Below are positions 43,735 through 52,877 of a stretch of DNA of 64,000 nt, one piece after another. Each line of letters starts with the position of its first letter. Position 1 is the first letter of the stretch. The notes beneath the pieces were generated by a model. The model was not told where the DNA came from, made no database searches, and saw nothing but the letters and a program-made list of their open reading frames with translations. Location of the stretch: the NCBI RefSeq assembly GCF_001182785.1, contig NZ_CP012099.1:2044501-2108500 (forward strand), written 5' to 3'. Source of the stretch: Bacillus thuringiensis. GTDB lineage: Bacteria; Bacillota; Bacilli; Bacillales; Bacillaceae_G. The translations under genes were made by a program, and so were the position numbers.

Positions 43735-44649
43735 ATGATCATAAAGGCAAATTTGATAGAATTAGGGAAATACATGAACATTAGAGGGAAAAAGCTATAC
43801 GTTGAAACGCATGGAAATCCTAAAAATAAACCGGTCTTATACTTGCATGGTGGACCGGGAGAAAGTTGCTATGATTTTTCATTTCATCAAGCGGAACGTT
43901 TAAAAGATTCTTTATATGTAATGATGATAGATCAAAGGGGTGTTTGTCGCTCAGAAGAAATTACTGAGGATGAAGCTTTTGGATTAAATGATTTAATTGA
44001 AGACTGTGAGGAACTAAGAAAAGCATTACAAATTGAAAAGTGGTCTGCAATTGGACATTCTTTCGGTGGCTATTTAGCATTGTTATATGCGTCGATATAT
44101 CCAAGTTCAATAGAGAAAATAATATTTGAAGGGCCAACTTTCGACTTTGCATTAACAAGTAGAGCTTTGTTGCAAAAGACAGGGCATTTATTAAAAAAGC
44201 ATGGAAAAGAAGAAGTAGCAAAAGAGTGCATTGCTTATTCATCTAGCAATGCTAGTTCAGAAGAGTTGTTAGAAGCTTATATAAGATTAAGCGCTGAATT
44301 AGAAGAAAAAAGAATGGAGATTTACAATTATAAGGAAGATGAAACAGACTATAGTTTATATAGTGATGAAGAGTGGGAAGTATTTTCAAATCGTTCTCAA
44401 ACTCATTTTGATAGATTAAAATTAGAGGGTGCATGTCATAAATCATTATTATATAAAATAAAAGAAGTACAGAATCCAATGTTATTAATTGAAGGAAAAC
44501 ATGATGTAGTAACGTGTGAAAAACAAATTGAAATATTTAATAAAGATGCTCAAAACGGTAAGTGTATCGTATTTGAAGAGAGTGGTCATTCACCTCACTA
44601 TGAGGAAGCAGATAGATTCGCAGAAACAATTATTCATTTTTTGAAATGA
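43735..44649 (+). CDS. Alpha/beta hydrolase, proline iminopeptidase-like
   Basis: A 304-residue cytoplasmic hydrolase. It has an oxyanion motif HGGPGES, a strand DQRG, a nucleophile elbow GHSFGG (catalytic Ser), an Asp in LLIEGKHDVVT and a His in ESGHSPHYEE, the order of proline iminopeptidases and related hydrolases. A peptidase role is plausible but not proven. The GGGGAGG site is only 2 nt before the ATG at 43735, so the true start may be the ATG at 43774, which has AGGGA upstream. A strong terminator follows and overlaps the convergent gene's end. Confidence 0.82.
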   Translation: MIIKANLIELGKYMNIRGKKLYVETHGNPKNKPVLYLHGGPGESCYDFSFHQAERLKDSLYVMMIDQRGVCRSEEITEDEAFGLNDLIEDCEELRKALQIEKWSAIGHSFGGYLALLYASIYPSSIEKIIFEGPTFDFALTSRALLQKTGHLLKKHGKEEVAKECIAYSSSNASSEELLEAYIRLSAELEEKRMEIYNYKEDETDYSLYSDEEWEVFSNRSQTHFDRLKLEGACHKSLLYKIKEVQNPMLLIEGKHDVVTCEKQIEIFNKDAQNGKCIVFEESGHSPHYEEADRFAETIIHFLK

Positions 44650-44651
44650 AG

Positions 44652-44687
44652 AAAAGGGTGCTTCTATAAATGAGAAGCACCCTTTTT
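44652..44687. terminator. Bidirectional terminator
   Basis: AAAAGGGTGCTTCT pairs with AGAAGCACCCTTTT around a 7-nt loop. It serves the hydrolase and the convergent nucleotidyltransferase gene. Confidence 0.88.
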
Positions 44688-45261
44688 AAATTTCTGGATA
44701 AGCGATTGTTATGTTAGGCCATTTAATTTGCCAATTCTTTTTTATAACTCTATTTTTGTACATATGTATACGTTCTTTTGTTTCAAGAAAATGAGCTGTT
44801 GGTTTCACTTGTAGTGAAAGTACATCTTCGATTCCGCATGGAGATGCTAATATAATATTGTTTTGGTCATCTAATGTAACTCCTAATGCCGTTGCTGTTT
44901 CAGGAAATTTAGAAATAGCATCAACAGAAGAAGAATATGGCGGCATGTTATTCATTACATGCATACGAGCTTGATTTTTTATTGACCAAGGGATAGTGGC
45001 ATCCATATTCATTAGTTTCGTTTCTAATAACTTTTCATATGTTTCGTCTTTATGTAGACAATCGTAATAAATAACATCTACATCAGGCGTATCTGTTCTT
45101 ATTTCGTAGTTGTGTAAAGTATCCCAAATTTTAGAACGAACAAAGCCGGCACAAACCCACCAATCAGGTAGCTCTAGTGATTTTGCCATTTGTAATACAG
45201 TCATCATCCATTCGTCGTTTTCTATTAAGCGAATGATATCTTGTTCTGTTTGTATAGTCAT
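44686..45261 (-). CDS. Nucleotidyltransferase family protein (DUF925-like)
   Basis: A 191-residue soluble protein. The phrases WWVCAGFVRSKIWD and TPDVDVIYYDC form the G[GS]-like and DxD-type acidic motifs of minimal nucleotidyltransferases, with further conserved segments (QARMHVMNNMPPYSSSVDAI and SPCGIEDVLSLQVKPTAHF) typical of the DUF925 group found in many bacteria. The biological substrate is unknown. It lies just downstream of the amj gene on the same strand with a gap of about 30 bp, so the two may be co-transcribed. The start has AGGTGAG upstream. Confidence 0.8.
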   Translation of the reverse strand: MTIQTEQDIIRLIENDEWMMTVLQMAKSLELPDWWVCAGFVRSKIWDTLHNYEIRTDTPDVDVIYYDCLHKDETYEKLLETKLMNMDATIPWSIKNQARMHVMNNMPPYSSSVDAISKFPETATALGVTLDDQNNIILASPCGIEDVLSLQVKPTAHFLETKERIHMYKNRVIKKNWQIKWPNITIAYPEI

Positions 45262-45295
45262 TTGTTATCTCACCTGCTTTTTTTAGAGTGTGGAT

Positions 45296-46093
45296 TTAAT
45301 TCATAAGCTTTATAATCCATGTGATCCAGTAAGCACCTGGTATGAATAACAGTTGAGCTAGTAATGTACCAAAAAGTCTAGAAATCATTAGCCAAGCATA
45401 CATTTTACTCATTGCTTCAGCACCTTCTTCTGATTGAAGAGCTCGCTCTGTTAAAAGAGCAATACGTGGATCTAGTAGCACTGTTAATAAAATAGTAGCA
45501 AAACCATTAATAAGACCAGAAGCTGTAGTGGCTTTTGTTGCGAAAGCTGGAATTAAAAAAGAAGCATATAGTGCGGAAAGAACCCCCGCTGTATAAATTG
45601 CAGTAGCGAACATGTTAATAAGCATTATACGCTTTGGAATACCGCCGATACGCAATCTATGAATCATTTCTAACTTTGGAAAGCGGACATATTTTTTTGT
45701 GTACTTTAATTTTTGAATGTTATTCGTTTTCATCATTCGAATGAAAGAACCGTCTGTTTCAAAGTTTTGAATGACATATCCAAATAGTTTTGTCAAAGTT
45801 GGATACAGTATAATCGCAAGCAATGTACCGATAGAAGCAGATAATAGTACAAGACGTATAATATGCTCTAAATCAATAGAAGGATCTTGTTTTGCTTCGT
45901 CAACAATCCCGCCAAGTAAAAAGGCTTGTAGTAAGTTTGATGTTCTTGAAATGAGTAATACGATTCCTACGACGGATAATGCGACAGCAATCTTCTTTAA
46001 ACGAACCCCGGCTAATCGAATACTATAAGAGCTTGTTTCAACTGCGTGGATCACAATTGTGAAAGCCATTATAAAAATTAACGTAATTGACAT
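45296..46093 (-). CDS. amj: Alternative lipid II flippase Amj
   Basis: A 265-residue integral membrane protein with six to seven helices that flips lipid II, the peptidoglycan precursor, across the membrane. It can replace MurJ in B. subtilis (Amj, formerly YdaH). Recognisable conserved stretches include HAVETSSYSIRLAGVRLKKIAVALS, NLLQAFLLGGIVD and LLTVLLDPRIALLTERA. Length is close to the 264-residue B. subtilis protein. The ribosome site is weak (GGTG before ATG 46093; a GTG at 46102 is also possible). In B. subtilis amj is induced by cell-envelope stress through sigma-M; I see no clear sigma-M box here. Confidence 0.88.
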   Translation of the reverse strand: MSITLIFIMAFTIVIHAVETSSYSIRLAGVRLKKIAVALSVVGIVLLISRTSNLLQAFLLGGIVDEAKQDPSIDLEHIIRLVLLSASIGTLLAIILYPTLTKLFGYVIQNFETDGSFIRMMKTNNIQKLKYTKKYVRFPKLEMIHRLRIGGIPKRIMLINMFATAIYTAGVLSALYASFLIPAFATKATTASGLINGFATILLTVLLDPRIALLTERALQSEEGAEAMSKMYAWLMISRLFGTLLAQLLFIPGAYWITWIIKLMN

Positions 46094-46283
46094 TTGTTTC
46101 ACCAGTTTCTATTAAAATAATTGTAACTTTTTTACTGTATCATATCTATCGTATTTTGTAACTGAAAGTATGTGACATATGGAAATTGATTTTTCGAAAA
46201 AATAGATAATGATAGTATAATAGGTAGAAGTGGAAGAGATGTTAGCACTTATTTATACAGCAAATTAAGTGGAGGAATGAAAC

Positions 46284-46946
46284 ATGTATAAAACATTTCT
46301 ATTTGATTTAGATGGAACTTTAACGGATCCGAAAGAAGGGATTGTAAACTCGGTTTTATATGCATTAAAAAAAGTAGGAATTGAAGAAGTACATATAAGT
46401 GAGTTAGATTCATTTATAGGTCCTCCTATTCAGCAATCATTCATAGAGAGATATAATATGAGTGAAGGAGAGCTTGAACGTGCTGTTTTTTATTTCCGTG
46501 AGTATTTAAAGCAGCGTGGATTGTTTGAGAATAATGTATACGAGGGGATTCTGAAGCTCTTGCAACAATTAAAAAGTTCAGGGAATCGCATATTTGTAGC
46601 AACTTCAAAGCCCACTGTATTTGCGAAACAAGTTATAGAGCATTTTCAATTGACGAATTATTTCGAAGATATCATTGGAAGTAATTTAGATGGTACAAGA
46701 ATAAAAAAAGATGAAATAATTGCTCATATTTTACAAACAAATGAAGAACTAAATAAAGAAGAAATGATAATGATCGGTGATAGAAAGCACGATATAATAG
46801 GTGCGAATCAGAATGGAATTGCTTCAATTGGTGTTTTATATGGCTATGGCTGTGAGAAAGAACTGACTGAAGCTAGTGCGACTTACATAGTGAAAGATGT
46901 TGAAGAACTGTATCATTTTTGTGTAGAAAAAAGTTTAATAAATTAG
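46284..46946 (+). CDS. HAD hydrolase, phosphoglycolate-phosphatase-like (PpaX/Gph type)
   Basis: A 220-residue HAD phosphatase with motif I FLFDLDGTLTD (nucleophile Asp), motif II VATSKPT, and motif III-IV MIGDRKHDIIGA. The cap domain is of the small helical type. Relatives remove phosphate from phosphoglycolate, pyrophosphate or nucleotides; the substrate is not determined. GGAGG lies 8 nt before ATG. It is monocistronic, followed by a hairpin terminator (46964-47015). Confidence 0.88.
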   Translation: MYKTFLFDLDGTLTDPKEGIVNSVLYALKKVGIEEVHISELDSFIGPPIQQSFIERYNMSEGELERAVFYFREYLKQRGLFENNVYEGILKLLQQLKSSGNRIFVATSKPTVFAKQVIEHFQLTNYFEDIIGSNLDGTRIKKDEIIAHILQTNEELNKEEMIMIGDRKHDIIGANQNGIASIGVLYGYGCEKELTEASATYIVKDVEELYHFCVEKSLIN

Positions 46947-46963
46947 TAAATATAGATGCTAGC

Positions 46964-47015
46964 AATCCCTTTATAACGTATGATGAGGAATTCGTTTCTG
47001 TTTAAAGGGATTTTT
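46964..47015 (+). terminator. HAD gene terminator
   Basis: AATCCCTTTA (46964-46973) pairs with TAAAGGGATT (47003-47012) followed by TTT. Confidence 0.7.
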
Positions 47016-47154
47016 CATATGTAATCGAATATTTATAATTAGACATTTTTAGCATGAAAAAATTGTATGAATAAGAGGAGGGATGTCAGAATTAAAAGAT
47101 TAGTAGAAGTTTATCAATAAAATTTAGAATATTCTGTTTAATGGAGGGGTAAAA

Positions 47155-48594
47155 TTGGAGTTAGTTATTATATTATTAGCACTAAGTTTACTTATGTTCG
47201 TAGCATACAGAGGCTTTTCTGTTATTTTATTCGCACCGATATTTGCATTATTTGCAGTATTTTTGACAGAACCTAGTTATGTATTACCTTTCTTTTCTAA
47301 TATCTTTATGGAGAAAATGGTTGGATTTATAAAGTTATATTTTCCTGTGTTTTTATTAGGAGCAATATTTGGAAAAGTAGTGGAAATGTCAGGAATTGCG
47401 GATTCTATTGCAAAAACGATTATTGAGTTAGTTGGTGAAAAACGTACTGTATTAGCGATTGTATTAATGGGGGCTATTTTAACGTATAGTGGTGTTAGTG
47501 TGTATGTAGTAGTGTTTGCTGTTTATCCGTTCGCAGCTAAGTTGTTTCGACAAGCTAATATTCCAAAACGTTTAATCCCTGGAACGATTGTTCTTGGAGC
47601 AGTAACGTTTACAATGGATGCACTACCTGGATCACCACAAATTCAAAATGTAATACCTACAACATTTTTTAAAACAGATATTTATGCTGCACCGATACTT
47701 GGGATTGTAGGAGCAATTTTTGTTCTTACATTAGGTTTACTATATTTAGAGAGTAGACGTAAGAAGGCAAAAGCGGCAGGTGAAGGATATTTTGGTTTTA
47801 ATGACGGAAATACTGAAATGGCAGCATCTTTGCAATTAGAACAAAAAAATATGCCATTAATTAATAACATTGAAATCACAAGAGCACAACAACTTATTGC
47901 ATTTATACCACTTATTTTAGTAGGTGTAATGAATAAAGTGTTTACTATTATGATACCGAAGTGGTATCCAAGCGGTTTTGATTTTTCTGCAATTGGTATG
48001 AAAGCATTTGGAAAAGTAGAATTAAGTGCAGTAGTAGGAATTTGGTCTGTAGAATTGGCACTTATTATAGGGATCTTAACAACGTTATTATTATATTGGA
48101 AGCGAGTAGTAACAGGTTTCCAAGCTGGATTGAATACAAGTATTGGTGGAGCGCTACTTGCAACGATGAATACAGGAGCTGAGTTTGGATTCGGTGGTGT
48201 CATTGCAGCACTTCCAGGCTTCGCAATTATGAGAGATGGTATCTCTGCTACTTTCACAAATCCGTTAGTGAATGGTGCAGTAACGACGAATATTTTAGCT
48301 GGAATTACAGGCTCTGCATCAGGAGGTATGGGAATAGTTTTAAGCGCAATGGGAGATAAATTTATTGCAGCGGCCAATCAATTTGATATTCCATTAGAAG
48401 TTATGCACCGTATCGTATCAATGGCATCAGGAGGAATGGATACACTACCGCATAACGGGGCTATTATTACTATTCTTACAGTAACAGGATTAACACATAA
48501 ACAGTCCTATAAAGATATATTTGCTATCACAATTTTGAAAACGGTTGCTGTATTTTTAGTTATCGCGTTCTATACTTTAACAGGACTCTATTAA
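47155..48594 (+). CDS. GntP-family carboxylate/gluconate permease
   Basis: A 479-residue membrane protein with twelve or so helices. The GntP/CitM-type layout is clear: DALPGSPQIQNVIPTTFF, GSASGGMGIVLS and MASGGMDTLPHNGAIITIL, the conserved inner motifs of the GntP family that carry gluconate, hydroxybutyrate and related sugar or hydroxy acids. A TTG start at 47155 has GGAGG 7 nt upstream. It is 69 bp from the iron alcohol dehydrogenase gene, so the pair probably imports and oxidises or reduces a hydroxy acid. Confidence 0.85.
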   Translation: MELVIILLALSLLMFVAYRGFSVILFAPIFALFAVFLTEPSYVLPFFSNIFMEKMVGFIKLYFPVFLLGAIFGKVVEMSGIADSIAKTIIELVGEKRTVLAIVLMGAILTYSGVSVYVVVFAVYPFAAKLFRQANIPKRLIPGTIVLGAVTFTMDALPGSPQIQNVIPTTFFKTDIYAAPILGIVGAIFVLTLGLLYLESRRKKAKAAGEGYFGFNDGNTEMAASLQLEQKNMPLINNIEITRAQQLIAFIPLILVGVMNKVFTIMIPKWYPSGFDFSAIGMKAFGKVELSAVVGIWSVELALIIGILTTLLLYWKRVVTGFQAGLNTSIGGALLATMNTGAEFGFGGVIAALPGFAIMRDGISATFTNPLVNGAVTTNILAGITGSASGGMGIVLSAMGDKFIAAANQFDIPLEVMHRIVSMASGGMDTLPHNGAIITILTVTGLTHKQSYKDIFAITILKTVAVFLVIAFYTLTGLY

Positions 48595-48663
48595 ACATTC
48601 GAATCGTAAAGATTCATCAAATCGATAATTTATATCATAAAATATTAATTAGGATAAGAAGGG

Positions 48664-49875
48664 GTGGAGTACTTGCAAGAAGTTTCTGAGTTTCGTATGC
48701 CAAAGTCGGTATTATATGGAAGGAATTCGCTTGAAAAACTGGGGGAACAATCAAAAAAGTTAGGGAAAAGAGCTTTTATAGTTACTGATACAATTATGGA
48801 GAAATTAGGATATGTTGAAAAGTGTATACAACAACTAAATAAGAAAAGTATTACTGTTAGTACATATAATAAAGTAGATGCTGAGCCTACAAATATACAC
48901 GTGTTAGAAGTGTTATCTCTTTGTAAAGAGGAAAAGTGTGATTTTATTATCGGTATTGGTGGTGGAAGTTGTATTGATGCTGCGAAAGCAGTAGCGGTTT
49001 TATATACAAATGGTGGAGAAGTTGAGGATTATGTCCAAAAGGATATTGATATAGAAAACAATCCACTACCACTTATTGCAATTCCAACAACTTCTGGTAC
49101 TGGATCGGAAGTTACAAGTGTAGCAGTAATTACGAATAAAAAAACAGATGTAAAAATGATGATGAAGCATCCTAGTTTTATACCGAAAGTAGCAATTATA
49201 GATCCAGTTTTGACAAGTTCATTACCACCACAAATTACGGCAGCAACAGGAATAGATGCATTATGTCATGCGATTGAAGCGTATATTTCTAAAGTTTCAC
49301 AACCACTTACAGATGTACTTGCTCTTTCAGCTATTGAAAGTATTATGAAATATTTACGTATAGCATATGAAGATGGACGTAATATGGAGGCAAGAGAAGC
49401 GATGATGATTGCTTCCTTACAAGCTGGAATTGCATTTTCTAATGCATCAGTTACATTAGTTCATGGAATGTCAAGGCCAGTGGGAGCATTATTTCATGTA
49501 CCGCATGGTATATCAAATGCCATACTATTACCTACAGTGTTAGAGTTTACAAAAACAAGTGCAATGAAAAGGTTAGCAAAAATTGGACGTAGTTTAAATA
49601 AGGATTTGTATTCGAATTCTGATGAGGAAGTAGCAGACTACATGCTTGGTGAAATAAAAAAACTTTGCTTTGATCTTCGTATTCCAAATTTAAAAGAATA
49701 CGGAATCGATGAAATTGAATTTGAAAATGCTATTTCTAAAATGGCATCAGATGCAATTGAAAGTGGTAGCCCAGCTAATAACCCACGTGTTCCATCATAT
49801 GATGAAATCAAAGAGCTGTATCGAGAGTGTTTTAATTATAAGTATAAAGAATTTATAAAAACATCAGATTATTAA
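48664..49875 (+). CDS. Iron-containing alcohol dehydrogenase
   Basis: A 403-residue type III dehydrogenase that oxidises or reduces an alcohol/hydroxy acid with NAD(P). It has the NAD-binding GIGGGSCIDAAKAVA and IPTTSGTGSEVTSVAVIT motifs, and the metal ligands Asp-His-His-His: DALCHAIEAY, LVHGMSRPVGALF and HVPHGI. It follows the GntP permease, probably in one operon, and may be a hydroxybutyrate-type dehydrogenase; the substrate is inferred only. The GTG at 48664 (AGGA 9 nt upstream) is used here; the TTG at 48673 with AAGGGG 8 nt upstream is an equal alternative. Confidence 0.86.
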   Translation: MEYLQEVSEFRMPKSVLYGRNSLEKLGEQSKKLGKRAFIVTDTIMEKLGYVEKCIQQLNKKSITVSTYNKVDAEPTNIHVLEVLSLCKEEKCDFIIGIGGGSCIDAAKAVAVLYTNGGEVEDYVQKDIDIENNPLPLIAIPTTSGTGSEVTSVAVITNKKTDVKMMMKHPSFIPKVAIIDPVLTSSLPPQITAATGIDALCHAIEAYISKVSQPLTDVLALSAIESIMKYLRIAYEDGRNMEAREAMMIASLQAGIAFSNASVTLVHGMSRPVGALFHVPHGISNAILLPTVLEFTKTSAMKRLAKIGRSLNKDLYSNSDEEVADYMLGEIKKLCFDLRIPNLKEYGIDEIEFENAISKMASDAIESGSPANNPRVPSYDEIKELYRECFNYKYKEFIKTSDY

Positions 49876-49948
49876 TTTCAGAATATTCTATAAAAATTTC
49901 CTTGGAAATGAAAGTAGAATTATTCTTTATTATTTCCATATTTCCGTT

Positions 49949-49987
49949 AAAACAAGACTTTATATTCCAAACTTAAAGTCTTGTTTT
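49949..49987 (+). terminator. Terminator of the GntP/dehydrogenase operon
   Basis: AAAACAAGACTTTA pairs with TAAAGTCTTGTTTT around an 11-nt loop. Confidence 0.88.
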
Positions 49988-50055
49988 ATTATATATAATA
50001 TACATAATAAAATATTGTTATTAGTTTCATAAAAATAGTTTAGGTAGGTGTTTGT

Positions 50056-50748
50056 ATGAAAACGATAGGTCTTATAGGTGGTATGAGTTGGGAATCAACT
50101 TCTGAATATTATCGAATTATTAATGAAGAAATAAAAGAGAGATTAGGAGGGCTACATTCAGCAAAATGTTTGATTAATAGTGTGGACTTTGAAGAGATTG
50201 AAAGATTCCAGTCTAGAGGAGATTGGAATGGAGCAGGTGAAGTTTTAGCGAATGCGGCGTATTCATTACAGAAGGGAGGAGCAGACTTTATAATCATTTG
50301 TACAAATACAATGCATAAGGTAGTTGGAAAAATAAAGGAGAAAATTGATATTCCAGTCTTACATATTGCCGATGCAACTGCAAAAGTAATTAAAAGAAAA
50401 GACATTCAAAAGGTTGGTCTGCTTGGAACTAAATATACAATGGAGCAAGATTTCTATAAGTCACGTATTGAAGAGCATGATATAAAAGTAATAGTACCAT
50501 CAGGAACAAATAGAGAAAAAGTAAACGAAGTAATATATACAGAATTATGTTTAGGAAAAATAGTATTTCAATCTAGAGAGTATTATAAAAGGGTTATAGA
50601 AGAATTAGTACAAGAAGGAGCACAAGGAATTATATTAGGTTGTACGGAAATAGGTTTATTAATAAAACAAGAAAACGTATCAGTCCCGATATTTGATACG
50701 ACCCATATACATGCAATTGAAGCAGTCAAGGTAGCTTTAGATAAATAG
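50056..50748 (+). CDS. Aspartate/glutamate racemase family protein
   Basis: A 230-residue pyridoxal-independent racemase. The two catalytic cysteines sit in ICTNTMHK and LGCTEIGLL, and the N-terminus KTIGLIGGMSWESTSEYYRIIN is the standard amino-acid racemase opening. Racemisation of aspartate or glutamate, possibly for wall or spore D-amino acids, is inferred; RacX-like members can use other amino acids. TAGGTAGGTG before ATG gives a moderate ribosome site. It is monocistronic. Confidence 0.87.
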   Translation: MKTIGLIGGMSWESTSEYYRIINEEIKERLGGLHSAKCLINSVDFEEIERFQSRGDWNGAGEVLANAAYSLQKGGADFIIICTNTMHKVVGKIKEKIDIPVLHIADATAKVIKRKDIQKVGLLGTKYTMEQDFYKSRIEEHDIKVIVPSGTNREKVNEVIYTELCLGKIVFQSREYYKRVIEELVQEGAQGIILGCTEIGLLIKQENVSVPIFDTTHIHAIEAVKVALDK

Positions 50749-50843
50749 ATTATAATTATATTATGTAAACTTAATTCATATATCTGGAAAACATTCAGAA
50801 AATATTTTATAATGTAAGTGGTTACATTTAAGGGGGAATGCGT

Positions 50844-51317
50844 ATGTTTTCAGTTCAACCAATCGCATTTGTACATAATGAAAGAAAGGAAATAAAAGAT
50901 GATGAGTGGGGAGAAGTAAGATCCCGTATAACTTTAACTGAAATGTATGCAGAAGAAAGTATACAAGGGATTGAAGATTTTTCCCATATTGAAGTTGTTT
51001 TTTATTTTCATAAAGTAACTGACGAGCAAATTCAGTATTTTGCTAGACATCCTAGAAATAATAAAGATTATCCTGAAGTAGGTATTTTTGCACAGCGCGG
51101 AAAAAATCGCCCGAATCGCATAGGTGTAACAATTGTAAAGGTGATCAAAAGAGAAGGTAAATCAATTATTGTTGAGGGATTAGATGCTATTAATGGTACT
51201 CCTATATTGGATATAAAACCAATAATGAAAGAGTTTATGCCGAAAGAAGAAATACACCAGCCTAAATGGGCAACGGATATAATGAGACAGTATTGGAAGG
51301 GGAATGGAGTAAAATGA
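50844..51317 (+). CDS. trmO: tRNA N6-methyltransferase TrmO (TsaA domain)
   Basis: Methylates N6-threonylcarbamoyl-adenosine at tRNA position 37 with SAM, using a beta-barrel TsaA fold. In 157 residues it has the N-terminal QPIAFVHNERKE, IEDFSHIEVVFYFH, the family hallmark QRGKNRPNRIG and the C-terminal VEGLDAINGTPILDIKPIM. E. coli TrmO is longer because of an extra C-terminal extension; short forms are usual in Firmicutes. The ATG at 50844 has AGGGGGA upstream at 7 nt; the one at 50838 is too close. It overlaps the next gene by ATGA. Confidence 0.88.
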   Translation: MFSVQPIAFVHNERKEIKDDEWGEVRSRITLTEMYAEESIQGIEDFSHIEVVFYFHKVTDEQIQYFARHPRNNKDYPEVGIFAQRGKNRPNRIGVTIVKVIKREGKSIIVEGLDAINGTPILDIKPIMKEFMPKEEIHQPKWATDIMRQYWKGNGVK

Positions 51318-51754
51318 GAATATATGAGGCAACAATTGCAGATTTAGATGGACTAGCATCAGTTTTTAATAACTATCGCATGTTTTATAGGCAGGATTCT
51401 GATTTAGAAGGTGCAAAAGTATTTTTACGAAATCGAATTGAGAAAAAAGAGTCCGTTATTTTCGTAGCAGTTGAAGACGGCGAATATATTGGGTTCACAC
51501 AACTATATCCATCATTTTCTTCCATTTCAATGAAAGAATTATGGATTTTAAATGATTTATTTGTACAAGCGGCGAAGCGTGGAGCCGGAACAGGTAAAAA
51601 ATTATTAGAAGCTGCTAAAGAATACGCATTAGAGAATGGAGCAAAAGGTGTAAAATTGCAAACAGAGATTGATAATTTATCAGCACAACGATTATATGCT
51701 GAAAATGGTTATTTGAGAGATAATCGTTATTTCCATTACGAATTAACGTTTTAA
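51314..51754 (+). CDS. GNAT family N-acetyltransferase
   Basis: A 146-residue acyl-CoA-dependent acetyltransferase. It has motif A (LWILNDLFVQAAKRGAGTGKKLLEAAKEYA, Q/RxxGxG/A) and motif B (NLSAQRLYAENGYLRDNRYFHYEL). The substrate is unknown. The ATG overlaps the trmO stop (ATGA), so the two are coupled and probably co-transcribed. The frame is open to 51266 without a ribosome site, so the later ATG is chosen. Confidence 0.85.
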   Translation: MRIYEATIADLDGLASVFNNYRMFYRQDSDLEGAKVFLRNRIEKKESVIFVAVEDGEYIGFTQLYPSFSSISMKELWILNDLFVQAAKRGAGTGKKLLEAAKEYALENGAKGVKLQTEIDNLSAQRLYAENGYLRDNRYFHYELTF

Positions 51755-51783
51755 AAAATTAAGTTGAAAGAGACATTTTCAAG

Positions 51784-51817
51784 AAAAAGAATTTCTTTGT
51801 AATGAGAAATTCTTTTT
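51784..51817 (+). terminator. Terminator
   Basis: AAAAAGAATTTCT pairs with AGAAATTCTTTTT around an 8-nt loop. Confidence 0.85.
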
Positions 51818-51921
51818 TATTTTTTCCTAAATTAAACATAATGAAAACGATATTTATTTATTGTTAAACAATAAATAATGTGATAAAATTATGTTATCAT
51901 TAAATAAATGAGGTATTGTAA

Positions 51922-52407
51922 ATGAATCTTAAACGAAGTTCAACAACGTTCTTAAAAGTAATTATTTTTCTTGTTGGAATTGCAGTACTTGCTTTATGCA
52001 TATTTTTAGTGCCGGAAATGGCGAATTTCGCAGCGAATTTGTATCCTAATATTACTCTGATAAAATATCTTGTTTTCATTGTGATGTATGGAGCAGCTGT
52101 GCCTTTTTACGTTGCTCTTTATCAGGCTTTCAATCTTTTACAGTATATTGACGAGAACACAGCGTTCTCGGAATTATCTGTAAAGTCGTTAAAGAATATA
52201 AAGCGCTGTGCAGTTACAATCAGTGGTTTGTATGTATTGGGTATGCCACTTTTTCATTTTATAGCGAAAAAAATGGACCCTCCTATTGGGTTAGTGGGAC
52301 TTATTATCGTTTTTGCTTCGCTCGTTATCGCTGTTTTTGCTGCTATTCTTCAACGCCTTCTACAAGAAGCAATTAACATAAAATCAGAAAATGATTTGAC
52401 GGTCTGA
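51922..52407 (+). CDS. DUF2975 membrane protein (YoaS-like)
   Basis: A 161-residue protein with four membrane helices in the DUF2975 pattern (VIIFLVGIAVLALCIFLVP, YLVFIVMYGAAVPFYVALYQ, KSLKNIKRCAVTISGLYVL, GLVGLIIVFASLVIAVFAAILQ). It is coupled, about 10 bp apart, to a small XRE regulator, the same pair as YoaS-YozG in B. subtilis. GAGGT is the ribosome site. The function is unknown; the fixed pairing suggests a membrane sensor or target working with the regulator. Confidence 0.82.
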   Translation: MNLKRSSTTFLKVIIFLVGIAVLALCIFLVPEMANFAANLYPNITLIKYLVFIVMYGAAVPFYVALYQAFNLLQYIDENTAFSELSVKSLKNIKRCAVTISGLYVLGMPLFHFIAKKMDPPIGLVGLIIVFASLVIAVFAAILQRLLQEAINIKSENDLTV

Positions 52408-52417
52408 GGTGGCGGAT

Positions 52418-52636
52418 ATGACAATTATTATTAATATTGACGTCATGTTAGCAAAACGAAAGATGAGTGTAACGGAGCTTTCGGAGAAGGTTGGAATTAC
52501 GATGGCGAATCTTTCTATTTTGAAAAATGGGAAAGCAAAAGCGGTTCGTTTTTCAACATTAGAAGCGATATGTAAAGCTTTGGAGTGTCAGCCAGGGGAT
52601 ATTTTGGAGTATAAAAACGATGAGAATACTCAATAA
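52418..52636 (+). CDS. Small XRE-type regulator (YozG-like)
   Basis: A 72-residue Cro/C1-type helix-turn-helix protein with no other domain: NIDVMLAKRKMSVTELSEKVGITMANLSILKNGKAKAVRFSTLEAICKALECQPGDIL. ATG 52418 has GAGG 8 nt upstream; the frame is open to 52409. It is co-transcribed with the DUF2975 gene, as in B. subtilis YozG-YoaS. A hairpin (about 52669-52706) may end the message. Confidence 0.85.
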   Translation: MTIIINIDVMLAKRKMSVTELSEKVGITMANLSILKNGKAKAVRFSTLEAICKALECQPGDILEYKNDENTQ

Positions 52637-52877
52637 AAAAAGATAACAAATGTAAATAATAGAAGTCAATAAAGAAGGGATAGCCACTAAGCTAATCCTT
52701 CTTTATGTTAATTGCTGTTAGTAATAAAAAATATAATTTGAATTGCAATGTTTGCGTATCAAAAGGGAACTTGCTACCTTTTGAGGTAATCCGTTTTGTG
52801 GAAGAAAATTATTTGCCAAAAAGGATATTTTAACTATGATTTAAATTATTTTGAGTGCATCAAAATCTTCATTTGTA

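Noticed and set aside
47682..48377. 231-codon ORF on the minus strand inside the GntP permease gene
   Set aside because: It is the antisense shadow of a conserved membrane protein, has Pro/Ile-rich low-quality sequence and no ribosome site.
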